A stretch of DNA of 64,000 nt, taken from contig NZ_JPXI01000029.1 of NCBI RefSeq assembly GCF_000740675.1, forward strand, positions 186,001 to 250,000, in the 5' to 3' direction. Below are positions 30,008 through 40,355 of this stretch, in pieces; position 1 is the stretch's first letter, and the number at the start of each line of letters is the position of its first letter. The DNA comes from Massilia sp. BSC265 (GTDB lineage: Bacteria; Pseudomonadota; Gammaproteobacteria; Burkholderiales; Burkholderiaceae_D). The position numbers were made by a program, and so were the translations under genes. A model generated the notes under the pieces. It searched no databases and was not told the origin of the DNA. It was given only the letters and a program-made list of their open reading frames with translations.

Positions 30008-30814
30008 CTAGCGACCCAGCGCCCCGAGCTTCTCCGCGAGCGTCGCCTCCGACAGCTCTCCCACATGCCGGAAGCGCAGCACGCCCCGCGGGTCGTAGAA
30101 CAGGGTGGTCGGGAAGCCCACCGATCCGGTCCGCGCGCCCAGCTGCCCGGCGGGGTCGATCACCACGTTCTCCATGCGCAGCCCCTGCGCCGCCAGGAAA
30201 GCCTGTACCGTCGCCGCCGACTCGCGCTGGTTGACGAAGACGAAGCCGACGTCCGGCCGTTTGCGCTGCATCGCCGCCAGGGCCGGCATCTCGCGTCGGC
30301 ACGGCGGGCACCAGGTCGCCCACAGGTTGACCACGAGAGGCTTGCCCTGGAAGCTGCGCAATGGGACTTCGGCGCCGTCCAGCCGGCGCACGCTGAGCTC
30401 GGGCATGGGCGCATGGGGCGGGGCGAAGGCTTGCAAGGCGAGGGTGCCGCCCAGCCAGATCGCGATTCCGGACAGGCTCGATACCAACAAGGGGCGGCGC
30501 AGCGCGGGTTCGCGGCGGGTCAGCTCGGCGCCCACCACGCAGGCGACCAGCAGGCCGGCGGTCGCGTCGAAACCGCCGTCGCGGAAGTCCAGCATGGTCC
30601 ACGGGCGGTCGGCGAACAGGTCGTGGTGGCGCAGGATGAATACCGCGCGTGCGGCGACGAAGCCGGCCAGGAGCATTTTCCAGATGACCGGCCCGGGATC
30701 GGTATCGCGGCGGCGCCGGAACCAGTCGGCCAGCAGGTTGGCGGCAAGGATGCCGCCCAGGACCAGCAGGACGGCGGTGGGCAGGACGAAGGGTCCTAGT
30801 GTGACGACATCCAA
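30008..30814 (-). CDS. TlpA-like thioredoxin with Lgt-like membrane domain
   Basis: 268 residues. The N-terminal part has about four membrane helices and contains AARAVFILRHHDLFADRP and DGGFDATAGLL, reminiscent of the Lgt fold segment but too short to be a complete Lgt enzyme. The C-terminal domain is a periplasm-facing TlpA/ResA-like thioredoxin with W168-C-P-P-C172 and the cis-Pro region SVGFPTT. It probably reduces periplasmic disulfides, perhaps of apocytochromes. TTG 30814 is taken as start because AAGGAAAGG lies 6-7 nt upstream; the nearby ATG is out of frame. Confidence 0.85.
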   Translation of the reverse strand: MDVVTLGPFVLPTAVLLVLGGILAANLLADWFRRRRDTDPGPVIWKMLLAGFVAARAVFILRHHDLFADRPWTMLDFRDGGFDATAGLLVACVVGAELTRREPALRRPLLVSSLSGIAIWLGGTLALQAFAPPHAPMPELSVRRLDGAEVPLRSFQGKPLVVNLWATWCPPCRREMPALAAMQRKRPDVGFVFVNQRESAATVQAFLAAQGLRMENVVIDPAGQLGARTGSVGFPTTLFYDPRGVLRFRHVGELSEATLAEKLGALGR

Positions 30815-30871
30815 AGCGCGCCTTTCCTTGTTGAGTTGGCGCGACCTTACCGCATCAGCCTTAGCAGAAGA

Positions 30872-32200
30872 TTAATCCCGGTCCGGTTCCTGCTCGATCT
30901 TCACGTAGCGCGAGACCATGATGCGGTCGATGCGGTTGCCGTCCATGTCCATCACCTCGAAGCGGAAGCCTTCCCAGTCGACGATCTCAGCGGGCTTCGG
31001 GATGTAGCCGAGCTGGTAGAGCATGAAGCCGGCCAGCGTGTGGTAGGCGCCTTCGTCCTCGCCGGGGAAGACTTCGCCGGTTTCGAGCAGGTCGCGGAAG
31101 CGGTCGAGCGAGACGCCGCCGTCCACCAGCCAGCTGCCGTCCGGACGCTGCACGGCGTCGGCCTCGTGCTCCTCGCCGGCCACGGTGACGTCTCCCACCA
31201 GGGCGCTCATCACGTCGCTGAGCGTGACCATGCCCTGGATGTCGCCGTACTCGTCGACGATCAGGGCCAGTTCGGCACGGTTCTTCTTGAACATCTCGAG
31301 CAGGGCCATCGCGCTCACGGTCTCGGGCACGTAGAGCAGGTCCTGCACGGCGCCGTCGAGGTCGACGGCGCCGAGCGAGCCGGTACGCACGGCCTGGGCG
31401 AACAGGTCGCGCGCCATCACGTAGCCGAGGATGTGCGAGCGGTCGCCGCGGCACACCGGGAAGCGGCTGTAGGGATTGGACGCGATGATTTCCAGGTTCT
31501 GCTGGCGGTCTTCCTCGAGGTCGAGGATCACCAGGTCGACGCGCGGCGTCATCAGGGACTTCAGGTGCTGGTCGTCCAGGCGCAGGGCGCGCTGCACGAT
31601 GTCGTATTCGGTCTTCTCGAAGACGCCGGTATTGGCGCCTTCCTTGATCATGCCGGCGATGTCTTCCTCGGTCGGCGCTTCTTCCTTGGCTTCGCGGATG
31701 CCCAGCACGCGCACGATCGCGTTCGTCGTCAGCGCCAGGAACCTCACGAATGGGGCCATGAGCATGGACAGGAAGCGCAGCGGCTGGGAGAACAGGGTGG
31801 CGATCGCTTCCGGATAGCGCATCGCGATGCGCTTGGGGACCAGTTCACCGAAAATGATCGAGGCGATCGTGATGAACACCACCACCAGGCCGGTAGCGGC
31901 TTCGCGCGCATAGGGGGCGATGGCCGGGACGGTCTGCAGGTGGGTAGTCAGGCTGCTGGCGAGCGAGGCCTCGCCGAATGCGCCGTTGAAGATGCTGATC
32001 AAGGTGATCCCCACCTGCACGGTCGAGAGGAAGTGGCTAGGATCGTCGGCCAGGCCGAGCGCGGTGCGCGCCCCACGGCTGCCTTCTTCGGCGCGCCGTT
32101 CCAGGCGCATGCGCTTGGCCGAGACCAGTGCCAACTCGCTCATGGCGAACACTCCGTTCATCAGGATGAGGAAGGAGATGATCAATATGTCGGTCAACAC
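30872..32200 (-). CDS. CNNM/CorC (DUF21-CBS) transporter-like protein
   Basis: 442 residues. The DUF21 membrane domain (about 1-190, four helices, starting LIISFLILMNGVFAMSELAL) is followed by a CBS pair (about 210-335, LMTPRVDLVILDLEED and FPVCRGDRSHILGYV) and a CorC_HlyC domain ending PDRD. Members are linked to Mg2+/Co2+ efflux or resistance rather than haemolysis. The region between this gene and the next carries nothing notable. Confidence 0.93.
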   Translation of the reverse strand: MLTDILIISFLILMNGVFAMSELALVSAKRMRLERRAEEGSRGARTALGLADDPSHFLSTVQVGITLISIFNGAFGEASLASSLTTHLQTVPAIAPYAREAATGLVVVFITIASIIFGELVPKRIAMRYPEAIATLFSQPLRFLSMLMAPFVRFLALTTNAIVRVLGIREAKEEAPTEEDIAGMIKEGANTGVFEKTEYDIVQRALRLDDQHLKSLMTPRVDLVILDLEEDRQQNLEIIASNPYSRFPVCRGDRSHILGYVMARDLFAQAVRTGSLGAVDLDGAVQDLLYVPETVSAMALLEMFKKNRAELALIVDEYGDIQGMVTLSDVMSALVGDVTVAGEEHEADAVQRPDGSWLVDGGVSLDRFRDLLETGEVFPGEDEGAYHTLAGFMLYQLGYIPKPAEIVDWEGFRFEVMDMDGNRIDRIMVSRYVKIEQEPDRD

Positions 32201-32320
32201 TGGCGCGGGGCCTCCGTCGGACTATCCGGGCCGGGTCCGGGCACGCGCGAAAGTGGCGTACCCCCGCATCATCGCATGGCGGGGCCCTTTCGCGCCACAC
32301 GGATTGTCAGGCTGACATCG

Positions 32321-33640
32321 TTACGCTACCGGCCGGAAATGCTTGGCGATGCCCGCCCAGCACTGCTGGTAGTCGGCTTGCAGCTGGGGCGAAGACAGCG
32401 CATACGGCGTCGGCACGATGACGTGGCGGGTCTCGAACATGAAGGCCATCGTATCAGGCACCTTGTGCGGGCGGCTGGTGTCCGCTTCGCTGGCCTTCTC
32501 GAAGGTGGCGGCATCCGGGCCGTGGCCGCTCATGCAGTTGTGCAGGCTGGCGCCGCCCGGCACGAAGCCTTCCGCCTTGGCGTCGTAGGCGCCGTGGATC
32601 AGGCCCATGAATTCGCTCGCCACGTTGCGGTGGAACCAGGGCGGGCGGAAGGTGTCCTCCCCGACCAGCCAACGGGGCGGGAAAATGACGAAATCGAGCG
32701 TGTCCACGCCCGGGGTGTCGCTGGGCGACTGCAGCACCAGGAAGATCGACGGATCCGGATGGTCGTAGCTGATCGAGCCGATCGTGCTGAAGTGGCGCAG
32801 GTCGTATTTGTACGGGGCGTAATTGCCGTGCCAGGCCACCACGTCGAGCGGCGAATGCCCGATTCGAGCGCGCCACAGGCCGCCGCAGAACTTCGCCACC
32901 AGCTCGAAGTCGCCTTCCAGGTCTTCGTAGCGCGCGGCAGGGGTGAGGAAGTCGCGCGGATTGGCCAGGCCGTTCGAGCCGATCGGCCCCATGTCCGGCA
33001 ATTGCAGGAGGGCGCCGAAGTTCTCGCAGATATAGCCGCGCGCCTGGCCGTCGGGGAGCTTGACCTGGAAGCGCACCCCGCGCGGGATCACGGCGATCTC
33101 CTGCGGCTCGACTTCCAGCAAGCCGAGCTCCGTGGCAACAGCCAAGCGGCCCAGTTGCGGCACCAGCAGCAGCTCCCCGTCGGCGCTGTAGAAGTAGCGC
33201 CCTTCCATGTCCTTGTTGGCGGCGTAGAGGTGGATGGCGCAGCCAGTCATGGCTTCCGGCGAGCCGTTGCCGGCCATGGTGACCCAGCCGTCGATGAAGT
33301 CGGTCGGGACGTCGGGCATGGGCAGGGGGCTCCAGCGCAGCTGGTTGGGCGGCGCCGGGGTATCGAAGCGCGACACGATGCGGCCTGCGTCGATCGGCGT
33401 GAAGGTCCCGTGCACCGCGGCCGGGCGGATCCGGTACAGCCAGGAGCGGCGGTTGTGGCTGCGCGGCGCGGTGAAGGCGGTGCCGGAGATCTGCTCGGCA
33501 TACAGGCCATAGGCCACCCGCTGCGGCGAATTGCGGTGCTGGGGCAGGGCGCCGGGCAGGGCCTCGGTGGCGAACTCGTTGCCGAAGCCGCTCATGTAGG
33601 CGCCCGTGGAAGCAGGCTGGCGGTCGACGGTTGGGCTCAT
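32321..33640 (-). CDS. hmgA: homogentisate 1,2-dioxygenase
   Basis: 439 residues, the family length. [19 protein letters not shown] at the N-terminus, [10 protein letters not shown] and the metal region [21 protein letters not shown] (Glu and His iron ligands) identify it. It opens the homogentisate ring to maleylacetoacetate in Phe/Tyr degradation. AGGAGAG precedes ATG 33640. It diverges from a LysR gene and hppD, which supplies its substrate. The later enzymes (maleylacetoacetate isomerase, fumarylacetoacetase) are not in this window. Confidence 0.96.
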   Translation of the reverse strand: MSPTVDRQPASTGAYMSGFGNEFATEALPGALPQHRNSPQRVAYGLYAEQISGTAFTAPRSHNRRSWLYRIRPAAVHGTFTPIDAGRIVSRFDTPAPPNQLRWSPLPMPDVPTDFIDGWVTMAGNGSPEAMTGCAIHLYAANKDMEGRYFYSADGELLLVPQLGRLAVATELGLLEVEPQEIAVIPRGVRFQVKLPDGQARGYICENFGALLQLPDMGPIGSNGLANPRDFLTPAARYEDLEGDFELVAKFCGGLWRARIGHSPLDVVAWHGNYAPYKYDLRHFSTIGSISYDHPDPSIFLVLQSPSDTPGVDTLDFVIFPPRWLVGEDTFRPPWFHRNVASEFMGLIHGAYDAKAEGFVPGGASLHNCMSGHGPDAATFEKASEADTSRPHKVPDTMAFMFETRHVIVPTPYALSSPQLQADYQQCWAGIAKHFRPVA

Positions 33641-33696
33641 GGCGGTCTCTCCTGGCGTAAGGACGTGGGTTGCATTGGGCGCTACTCTAGAAGAAA

Positions 33697-33741
33697 TCAC
33701 CATGTTTTACGAGGTGAATAGAAAAATGTAGACTATTCACC
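33697..33741. promoter_or_regulatory. interleaved LysR-type operator between hmgA and lysR
   Basis: GGTGAATAG (33713-33721) and CTATTCACC (33733-33741) are perfect 9-bp inverted arms 11 nt apart. TCACC at 33697-33701 pairs with the same GGTGA, again with an 11-nt spacer. The three half sites at equal spacing lie in the 164-bp divergent promoter space and are the obvious binding site for the adjacent LysR protein. Confidence 0.65.
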
Positions 33742-33804
33742 ATCTAAATATTGCTGTTCGTGCGCGGGTGCCGCGCCCACAATGCAGCCCATGCAAAACG
33801 CGCC

Positions 33805-34710
33805 ATGATCGAACCGCACACCATCGACCTGAACCTGCTCTCGGTTTTCCAGGAAGTCTACCGGGAACGCCAGATTTCCTCGGCCGCGCGCAAGCTGGGA
33901 CTGAGCCAGTCGGCGGTGAGCAACGCGCTGGCGCGCCTGCGCCGCTCTTTCGGCGACGAGCTGTTCGTGCGCACGGCCGCCGGCATGCAGCCGACGCCGT
34001 TGGCGACGCAGATGGCCGAGCCGATCGGCGTGGCGATGGCCCAGGTCGCGCTGGCGCTGAACCAGCGCAGCCGCTTCGACCCGGCCACCAGCCACCGGCG
34101 CTTCGTGCTGGCGATGACGGACGTGGGCGAGATCTACTTCATGCCGGCGCTGATCGAACGCTGCAAGGCACTCGCTCCGCTGCTCGAGATCAGTTCGGTG
34201 CGCGCGGGCGCCCTGGCGCTGAAAGAGGAAATGGAAGGCGGGCGGGTGGACCTGGCGGTCGGGCCCTTCGAGGACATCTCGGAAGCGCTGTACCAGCGCC
34301 AGCTGTTCCGCCAGCCCTACGTAACGATGTTCCGCAAGGGCCATCCGCTCGGGAAGGGGGAGGTGACGCTGGAGCGTTTCGTGAAGGCCGAGCACATGCT
34401 GGTCGATGCGAGCGAGAGTCCATACGACCGCATCAACGCGCTGCTGGCGCGCGCGGGCATCGGCCCATCGGTGCGCTTCCGGGTGCCGCACTTCACGGCG
34501 GTGCCCTACATGGTGAGCACGAGCGACCTGGTGGTCACCGTGCCGCAGAAACTGGCCGAGCGGGCCTGCCTGCCCTTCGGCCTGGAATGGATTACGCCGC
34601 CGTTGGCCTTGCCGTCCTTGCAGACCAATGTGTTCTGGCACCGGCGCTACAACCAGGACCCGGGCAACCAGTGGTTGCGTGGATTGCTGGCGGAAGTATT
34701 TGCGGAGTAG
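33805..34710 (+). CDS. LysR family regulator of tyrosine degradation
   Basis: 301 residues from ATG 33805. The N-terminal HTH ([39 protein letters not shown]) and the two-lobed effector domain are standard. Its position between divergent hmgA and downstream hppD indicates control of the homogentisate pathway; the effector would be a pathway intermediate (inference). The open frame extends 18 codons upstream without homology-like sequence. No good ribosome site. Confidence 0.92.
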   Translation: MIEPHTIDLNLLSVFQEVYRERQISSAARKLGLSQSAVSNALARLRRSFGDELFVRTAAGMQPTPLATQMAEPIGVAMAQVALALNQRSRFDPATSHRRFVLAMTDVGEIYFMPALIERCKALAPLLEISSVRAGALALKEEMEGGRVDLAVGPFEDISEALYQRQLFRQPYVTMFRKGHPLGKGEVTLERFVKAEHMLVDASESPYDRINALLARAGIGPSVRFRVPHFTAVPYMVSTSDLVVTVPQKLAERACLPFGLEWITPPLALPSLQTNVFWHRRYNQDPGNQWLRGLLAEVFAE

Positions 34711-34775
34711 AAGAGACTTACCGGCCATGCCGAGACACATGGCCGCTTGACCAACGACTGACAAGGAATAGAAAA

Positions 34776-35864
<1,089 letters not shown>

Positions 35865-35876
35865 GTTTCGGATCAG

Positions 35877-35910
35877 GGGCGGTGCGGAGCACGCCGCCCG
35901 CCCCATTTTG
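35877..35910 (+). terminator. probable terminator of hppD
   Basis: GGGCGG-TGC and GCA-CG-CCGCCC form a 9-bp stem with a two-base bulge (35877-35899), followed by ATTTT at 35905-35909. It lies 12 nt after the hppD stop. Confidence 0.55.
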
Positions 35911-35943
35911 CTATTCTGAGCGCTTTGCAAACAACAAAGCCTC

Positions 35944-36291
35944 ATGCTCGCCGCCTTCACCATTCTCCTGCTGTTCCAGTGCCTCGGCGAAGGCATCGTC
36001 TTCCTGCTCAAGCTTCCCATTCCCGGCCCGGTCGCCGGCATGCTGCTCCTGATGGCAGCCTTGCTGGCCTGGCCGCCGCTGGAGAAGCGGATCGAGGAGG
36101 CCGCCAACACCCTGCTGTCCCACCTGTCGCTGCTGTTCGTCCCGGCCGGTGTCGGCATCTATGCCACTGCAGCCAGCGGCAGCGGACACTGGCTCGCGAT
36201 CCTTGCCTCGCTGGTCGCCAGCACGGCCCTGACGCTGGCCGTCACCGGCCTGCTGCTGCGCGGACTACCCGGGAAGGACGGCGATGCCTGA
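35944..36291 (+). CDS. lrgA: CidA/LrgA family membrane protein
   Basis: 115 residues with about four membrane helices and the family core GEGIVFLLKLPIPGPVAGMLLL. CidA/LrgA proteins act with LrgB/CidB as holin-like or metabolite-transport partners that influence murein hydrolase activity and lysis. Its end overlaps the start of the LrgB gene by 8 bp. No sensor or LysR-type CidR lies adjacent. Confidence 0.9.
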   Translation: MLAAFTILLLFQCLGEGIVFLLKLPIPGPVAGMLLLMAALLAWPPLEKRIEEAANTLLSHLSLLFVPAGVGIYATAASGSGHWLAILASLVASTALTLAVTGLLLRGLPGKDGDA

Positions 36292-37030
36292 CATTGGCAA
36301 TCTCAGCGGACTCTCCCAGTTCTGGGTCTACCTCTCGGCTTCGCCGCTGCTGGGGCTGACAATGACCCTGTGCGCCTACCTGGCGGCCCACCGCATCACC
36401 ACCTTTTTCAAGGGGGCGCCGCTGGCGAACCCGGTGGCGATCTCGATCGCCCTGGTCGCAGGGGGGCTCTGGCTGTCCGGCATGTCCTACCAGCGCTATT
36501 TCGCCGGCGCCCAGTTCGTCCATTTCCTGCTTGGCCCGGCCACGGTGGCCCTGGCGCTGCCGCTGGTGCGCCAGCTGCCGCGTCTGCGCAAGGCAGGCCG
36601 AGCGCTGGCCTTGGCCCTGGTGCTCGGATCGGTGACGGCGATCGTCTCCAGCGTCGCCATCGCCCTGCTGCTGGGCGCGAGTCCGCAGCTGGCCGCGACC
36701 CTGGGTCCGAAGTCGGCCACGTCGCCGATCGCGATGGCGGTGTCGGAACGGCTCGGCGGCATCCCGGCGTTCACCGCTGCGACAGTGATCGCCACCGGCA
36801 TCTTCGGCGCGATCACGGGGCCGTGGCTGTTCGACCGCCTGCGCATCGCGTCTCCGTTGGCGCGTGGTTTTGCGCTCGGCCTGGCTTCCCATGGCATCGG
36901 CACCGCCCGCGCCTTCCAGGTGAATGCCGAGATGGGCGCTTTTGCCGGCCTCGCGATGGGCCTGAACGGTGCGCTGACCGCGCTGGTGGCGCCATGGCTG
37001 GTGCCGGTCGCGATCGGATGGCTGGGCTGA
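36284..37030 (+). CDS. lrgB: LrgB/CidB family membrane protein
   Basis: 248 residues with about seven or eight membrane helices. LGPKSATSPIAMAVSERLGG and ASHGIGTARAFQVNAEMGAFAGLAMGLNG are the diagnostic LrgB blocks. It forms a two-gene unit with LrgA (8-bp overlap) controlling envelope lysis or export of small metabolites; which of the two is unsettled for the family. A long perfect hairpin follows 57 bp downstream. Confidence 0.92.
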   Translation: MPDIGNLSGLSQFWVYLSASPLLGLTMTLCAYLAAHRITTFFKGAPLANPVAISIALVAGGLWLSGMSYQRYFAGAQFVHFLLGPATVALALPLVRQLPRLRKAGRALALALVLGSVTAIVSSVAIALLLGASPQLAATLGPKSATSPIAMAVSERLGGIPAFTAATVIATGIFGAITGPWLFDRLRIASPLARGFALGLASHGIGTARAFQVNAEMGAFAGLAMGLNGALTALVAPWLVPVAIGWLG

Positions 37031-37087
37031 GGCGGCGCGAGGAGGGTCCAACGGAACCGGTGTACGTCCGGCACCACGGCGGACCAG

Positions 37088-37117
37088 CTGCCCTACAGGC
37101 ACTTGCCTGTAGGGCAG
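37088..37117. repeat. 30-bp near-perfect palindrome (14-bp stem)
   Basis: CTGCCCTACAGGCA (37088-37101) is mirrored by TGCCTGTAGGGCAG (37104-37117) with a two-base centre. It lies between lrgB and the patatin gene, on the transcribed side of both. No T-run follows, so it is not a standard rho-independent terminator. It may stabilise RNA ends, bind a protein, or be a dispersed element. Confidence 0.7.
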
Positions 37118-37223
37118 TCCATGGACATCGCTCAGCGTCGCGCCGTCAATTCACTCAAATTGCTAGACTCGAAGGCATTCATGCGGCCATTCCGGCCGCT
37201 GTCTTTTTCCATGGAGTCTGGCT

Positions 37224-38249
37224 TTGTCAATGCCTAAGAAAAAAATCAGCCTGGGCCTGCAGGGCGCCGGGTCCTACGGCGCCTTCACCTGGGGCGTGCT
37301 CGACCGCCTGTTGCAGGAGGAAAGCCTCGAGATCGAGGCGCTCAGCGGCGTCAGCGCGGGCGCCATCAACGCCGCCGTCATGGCCGACGGCTATGCGCGC
37401 GGCGGCGGACGCGAAGGGGCGCGCGCCGCGCTGGCCCGCTTCTGGCGGGCGCTCGGCCTGACCGCCGTCTTCAGCCCCTTGCAGCGCACCCCCATGGATC
37501 ACCTGGCCGGCGGCTTCACGATGAGCCATTCGCCGTTCTACCAGCTGATGGAAATGGCCGGGGCGCTGGTCGGCCCGGTGCGCGAAATGCCGCTGACCGT
37601 GAACCCCTTACGCAACTTCTTGACTGCACACATCGACTTCGAGCGGGTCCGCGCCTGCGAGGAACTGCAGGTATTCATCAATGCCACCAACCTGAACACG
37701 GGTGGCGGCAAGGTATGGACGCGGGCCGAACTCGACGTGCAGCGCGTGATGGCATCGGCCTGCCTGCCGACCGTGTTCGCGTCGGTCGAAGTCGACGGCG
37801 CCCTGTACTGGGACGGCGGCTACACTGCCAATCCGCCGCTGGCGCCATTGGTGGATGCGAACCTTGGGCAGGACCTGCTGGTGGTGCAGATCAACCCGAT
37901 CGCGCGCACCGAGGTTCCGCGCAGCATGGCCGATATCAGCAACCGCGCCAACGAGGTGGCATTCAACATCAGCTTTGTGCGCGAGGTAAATGCCCTGCTG
38001 CACAACCGCGCGGTCCCGAACGAAGAGCGCGGCGAGGCGGTCACCTTCGCACCGGTCCGGCTGCACATGATCAGTGCGCTGGAGGGGCTCAAGGAGCTGA
38101 GCATCTCCAGCAAGTTCAATTCCGAACCGGGTTTCCTCGAGATGCTGCACGAGCGCGGCGTGGCCGCGGCCGAGGCCTGGCTGGCCGAGAACCTCGAGGA
38201 CGTCGGGCTGTGCGCGACGATCGACCCGGCGCTGGTCTTCCGTCCCTGA
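37224..38249 (+). CDS. patatin-like phospholipase
   Basis: 341 residues. The glycine-rich oxyanion loop is in LQGAGSYGAFTWGVL, the nucleophile motif GVSAG follows near residue 43, and DGGY supplies the catalytic Asp of the Ser-Asp dyad. It hydrolyses acyl ester bonds of lipids. No signal peptide. TTG 37224 is taken because GGAG lies 7 nt upstream; ATG 37230 two codons later is the alternative. It converges with the hemerythrin gene. Confidence 0.9.
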   Translation: MSMPKKKISLGLQGAGSYGAFTWGVLDRLLQEESLEIEALSGVSAGAINAAVMADGYARGGGREGARAALARFWRALGLTAVFSPLQRTPMDHLAGGFTMSHSPFYQLMEMAGALVGPVREMPLTVNPLRNFLTAHIDFERVRACEELQVFINATNLNTGGGKVWTRAELDVQRVMASACLPTVFASVEVDGALYWDGGYTANPPLAPLVDANLGQDLLVVQINPIARTEVPRSMADISNRANEVAFNISFVREVNALLHNRAVPNEERGEAVTFAPVRLHMISALEGLKELSISSKFNSEPGFLEMLHERGVAAAEAWLAENLEDVGLCATIDPALVFRP

Positions 38250-38270
38250 AAAGCGCTGCCGCAAACGGAA

Positions 38271-38298
38271 CCGGCCGCTGGCAGAGCCAGGCGGCCGG
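38271..38298. terminator. hairpin between convergent patatin and hemerythrin genes
   Basis: CCGGCCGC-TGGC-AGA-GCCA-G-GCGGCCGG forms a 12-bp stem with one bulged base. It lies in the 71-bp space where the two genes converge. No T-run on either side, so a bidirectional transcript-end role is plausible but unproven. Confidence 0.4.
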
Positions 38299-38320
38299 CA
38301 TGGGAAGGCAGGAAGGAAAA

Positions 38321-38917
38321 TCAGGCCGGGGTCGACTTCCAGGTCTTCTTCGGACCGAAGGCCTTGACGGCGAACAGCGCGCTGGCCAGACCGACCACCA
38401 GGGCGGCACCGCTGCCGCCGAAGCCGACCGCATGTTCCTTGGCCAGCTTGCCGGCCTTCGGCCCCACCAGTTCCATGCGGCGACGGGTCATCTTGGCCCC
38501 CATGTCCGACAGCATTTCGCGGCTCAGCTTGGCCTCGGCGTGCGGCAGCAGGGTGGTTTCCTCGTCGGCCACGTGATGCATCACGTCGCGCATCAGTTCC
38601 ATCACCAGCTTGTCGTGGCGCGGGTCGGAACCGCTGGTACGGCGCAGCTCGGCGATCAGGCGGCGCATCTCCATGTGCTCCGGCTCGGCCTTGTGCATGA
38701 AGGGCTCGCCCGCGTCGCGCTGGCGCATCACTGGATAAAAAATCTCTTCCTCGAGCGTGGCGTGGATTTCCAGCGCGTCGCAAATGGTATCGGCCAGCGC
38801 CTTCTTCACGCGCGGCGGCTTGTCCTTCTCGTACTGGTGGAAGGTGACCATGACGTGCGAATGGTCGAAACGGATCATGTTGGTGATCGTCGGGCTCAGC
38901 TTATTCAGGTTGAACAT
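38321..38917 (-). CDS. hemerythrin-like domain protein
   Basis: 198 residues. Four-helix HHE cation-binding pattern: FDHSHVMVTFH, EIHATLEEEIFYPVM, EPEHMEMRRLI and HHVADEETTLLPHAE supply His/Glu diiron ligands. The C-terminus adds one hydrophobic helix (GSGAALVVGLASALFAVKAFG), an unusual extension that may tether it to the membrane. Such proteins bind O2 or NO or store iron. It diverges from the Mn-catalase gene, consistent with an oxidative-stress neighbourhood. Confidence 0.88.
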   Translation of the reverse strand: MFNLNKLSPTITNMIRFDHSHVMVTFHQYEKDKPPRVKKALADTICDALEIHATLEEEIFYPVMRQRDAGEPFMHKAEPEHMEMRRLIAELRRTSGSDPRHDKLVMELMRDVMHHVADEETTLLPHAEAKLSREMLSDMGAKMTRRRMELVGPKAGKLAKEHAVGFGGSGAALVVGLASALFAVKAFGPKKTWKSTPA

Positions 38918-39271
38918 GTGTTACCCCCTTTGTGGTCATATAGCTAACATGGTAGTGCCGTGCCGCTCGTCTTTACTGTAGGAGTACGCGCCGCGCCCTT
39001 GTCGGCGTCGAACGCAGGGCGGCGCACGTCCAGGCCCTCAGTCTCCGCATCGCGCGCATCAGCACCTCGTACATACTCTTATTTATCAATTCCAACATTT
39101 CCATCAAGTTCATTAATTGTCGCTCTAGTCCTACAAAGTTATGCGCGAACACCTGATCCACACTGTCGGGTCATCCTGCCAACATGTGATTCACGGTAAC
39201 CGGCCGCGTCCGGTGCCACTGGACGGCGACGCCCTGGCGCGCCCAATGACTCATGATCGGAGGAATTGTCC
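38918..39271. other. 354-bp divergent intergenic region
   Basis: This lies between the hemerythrin (minus) and Mn-catalase (plus) genes. The middle (about 39060-39140) is AT-rich, which suits promoters, but no clear -35/-10 pair was identified. A 62-codon minus-strand frame from GTG 39161 to 38973 crosses it; its N-terminal half reads like an amphipathic helix (LERQLMNLMEMLELINKS), but codon use is atypical and no ribosome site is visible, so it is not called as a gene. GGAGGA at 39259-39264 is the Mn-catalase ribosome site. Confidence 0.5.
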
Positions 39272-40303
39272 ATGTTTGCACATAACAAACGCCTGCAGTA
39301 CACGGTTCGCGTCAGCGAACCGAACCCAGCGCTGGCGAACCTGATGCTGGAGCAGTTCGGCGGTCCGCAGGGCGAACTCGCCGCGGCCATGCGCTACTTT
39401 ACCCAGGCCGTCGCCGAAGACGATCCGGGCCGCAAGGACATGCTGTTCGACATTGCGACCGAGGAGCTCAGCCACCTCGAGGTGATCGGCCACATCGTCG
39501 CCATGCTGAACAAGGGTGCCAAGGGCCGCCTGGCAGAAGCCATCGACAGCGAAGCCGACATGTACCGGGCCATCACCGGCCCGGGCAATGACAGCCACAT
39601 CACCCAGGTGCTGTATGGCGCCGGTACCCCGCTGATCAATTCGGCCGGCGTGCCCTGGACCGCAGCCTATATCGACTCGATCACCGAGCCGACCGCCGAC
39701 CTGCGCTCGAACATCGCCGCCGAGGCGCGCGCCAAGATCGTGTACGAGCGCCTGATCGCGCTGACCGACGATCCGGGTGTGAAGGAAGCGCTGGGTTTCC
39801 TGATGACCCGCGAAGTGGCGCACCAGAAGTCCTTCGAAAAAGCGCTTTACGCCATCGAGCCGAACTTCCCAGCCGGTAAAATGCCGGCCGATCCGCGCTT
39901 CGCCAGCGTGTACTACAACATGTCGCAAGGCCCGGGCGAGATGCGCGGCCCCTGGAACCAGGGCGCCGACTGGGACTTCGTCACCGACCGTGAAAAGCAG
40001 ATGGCGGTGGACGGCGGCACCGGCGAGGCCGAAGTGGCCCTGCCGGGCAGCGATATCGACATCCTCAAGCAGATGGCGATGCGCACCATGTCCGACCCGA
40101 TGTCCTCGCCGCGCACCGGTGCGGAGCTCGGCATGAGCATGCAATCGGATAGTGGTGCTACGATGGGCGGGTCCTCGGGCAATGCGATGGGCCAGCCGAC
40201 CACCATGAACAAGGGCGGACAGCTGGACGACACCGGCCTGTCCCACCCGGTCGACAAGGGTGTGGCCAAGTCGATGAAGGCAATGAAACCAACCAAGAAG
40301 TAA
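39272..40303 (+). CDS. manganese catalase
   Basis: 343 residues, starting at ATG 39272 because GGAGGA lies 7 nt upstream. Dimanganese ligands are recognisable: Glu35 in GPQGELAAAM, Glu/His in EELSHLEVIGH, Glu in EARAKIVYERL and His in TREVAHQKSFEK. It disproportionates H2O2 without heme. The Met/Gly/Ser-rich C-terminal tail is typical of proteobacterial KatN-like forms. It is followed, after a 28-bp palindrome, by a ZIP metal transporter on the same strand, which may supply its metal. Confidence 0.93.
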   Translation: MFAHNKRLQYTVRVSEPNPALANLMLEQFGGPQGELAAAMRYFTQAVAEDDPGRKDMLFDIATEELSHLEVIGHIVAMLNKGAKGRLAEAIDSEADMYRAITGPGNDSHITQVLYGAGTPLINSAGVPWTAAYIDSITEPTADLRSNIAAEARAKIVYERLIALTDDPGVKEALGFLMTREVAHQKSFEKALYAIEPNFPAGKMPADPRFASVYYNMSQGPGEMRGPWNQGADWDFVTDREKQMAVDGGTGEAEVALPGSDIDILKQMAMRTMSDPMSSPRTGAELGMSMQSDSGATMGGSSGNAMGQPTTMNKGGQLDDTGLSHPVDKGVAKSMKAMKPTKK

Positions 40304-40309
40304 GGCAGT

Positions 40310-40337
40310 GCCGCGCCGCCGGATCCGGCGGCGCGGC
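40310..40337. repeat. 28-bp perfect palindrome between Mn-catalase and ZIP genes
   Basis: The sequence from 40310 to 40337 is self-complementary (14-bp arms, GCCGCGCCGCCGGA and its complement), centred on GGATCC. In RNA it would form a very stable GC hairpin with a GATC loop just after the Mn-catalase stop. No T-run follows, so it may tune expression of the ZIP gene downstream rather than end transcription. Confidence 0.75.
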
Positions 40338-40355
40338 GACCATCGTGGATACTGC

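Noticed and set aside
30836..33721. Plus-strand frame of 961 codons opposite the CNNM/CorC and hmgA genes
   Set aside because: It spans two unrelated well-identified minus-strand genes and has no motif of its own.
38973..39161. 62-codon minus-strand frame between hemerythrin and Mn-catalase
   Set aside because: The helix-like N-terminus is suggestive, but codon use is atypical, no ribosome site is seen and the C-terminal half is Arg-rich noise; left uncalled.
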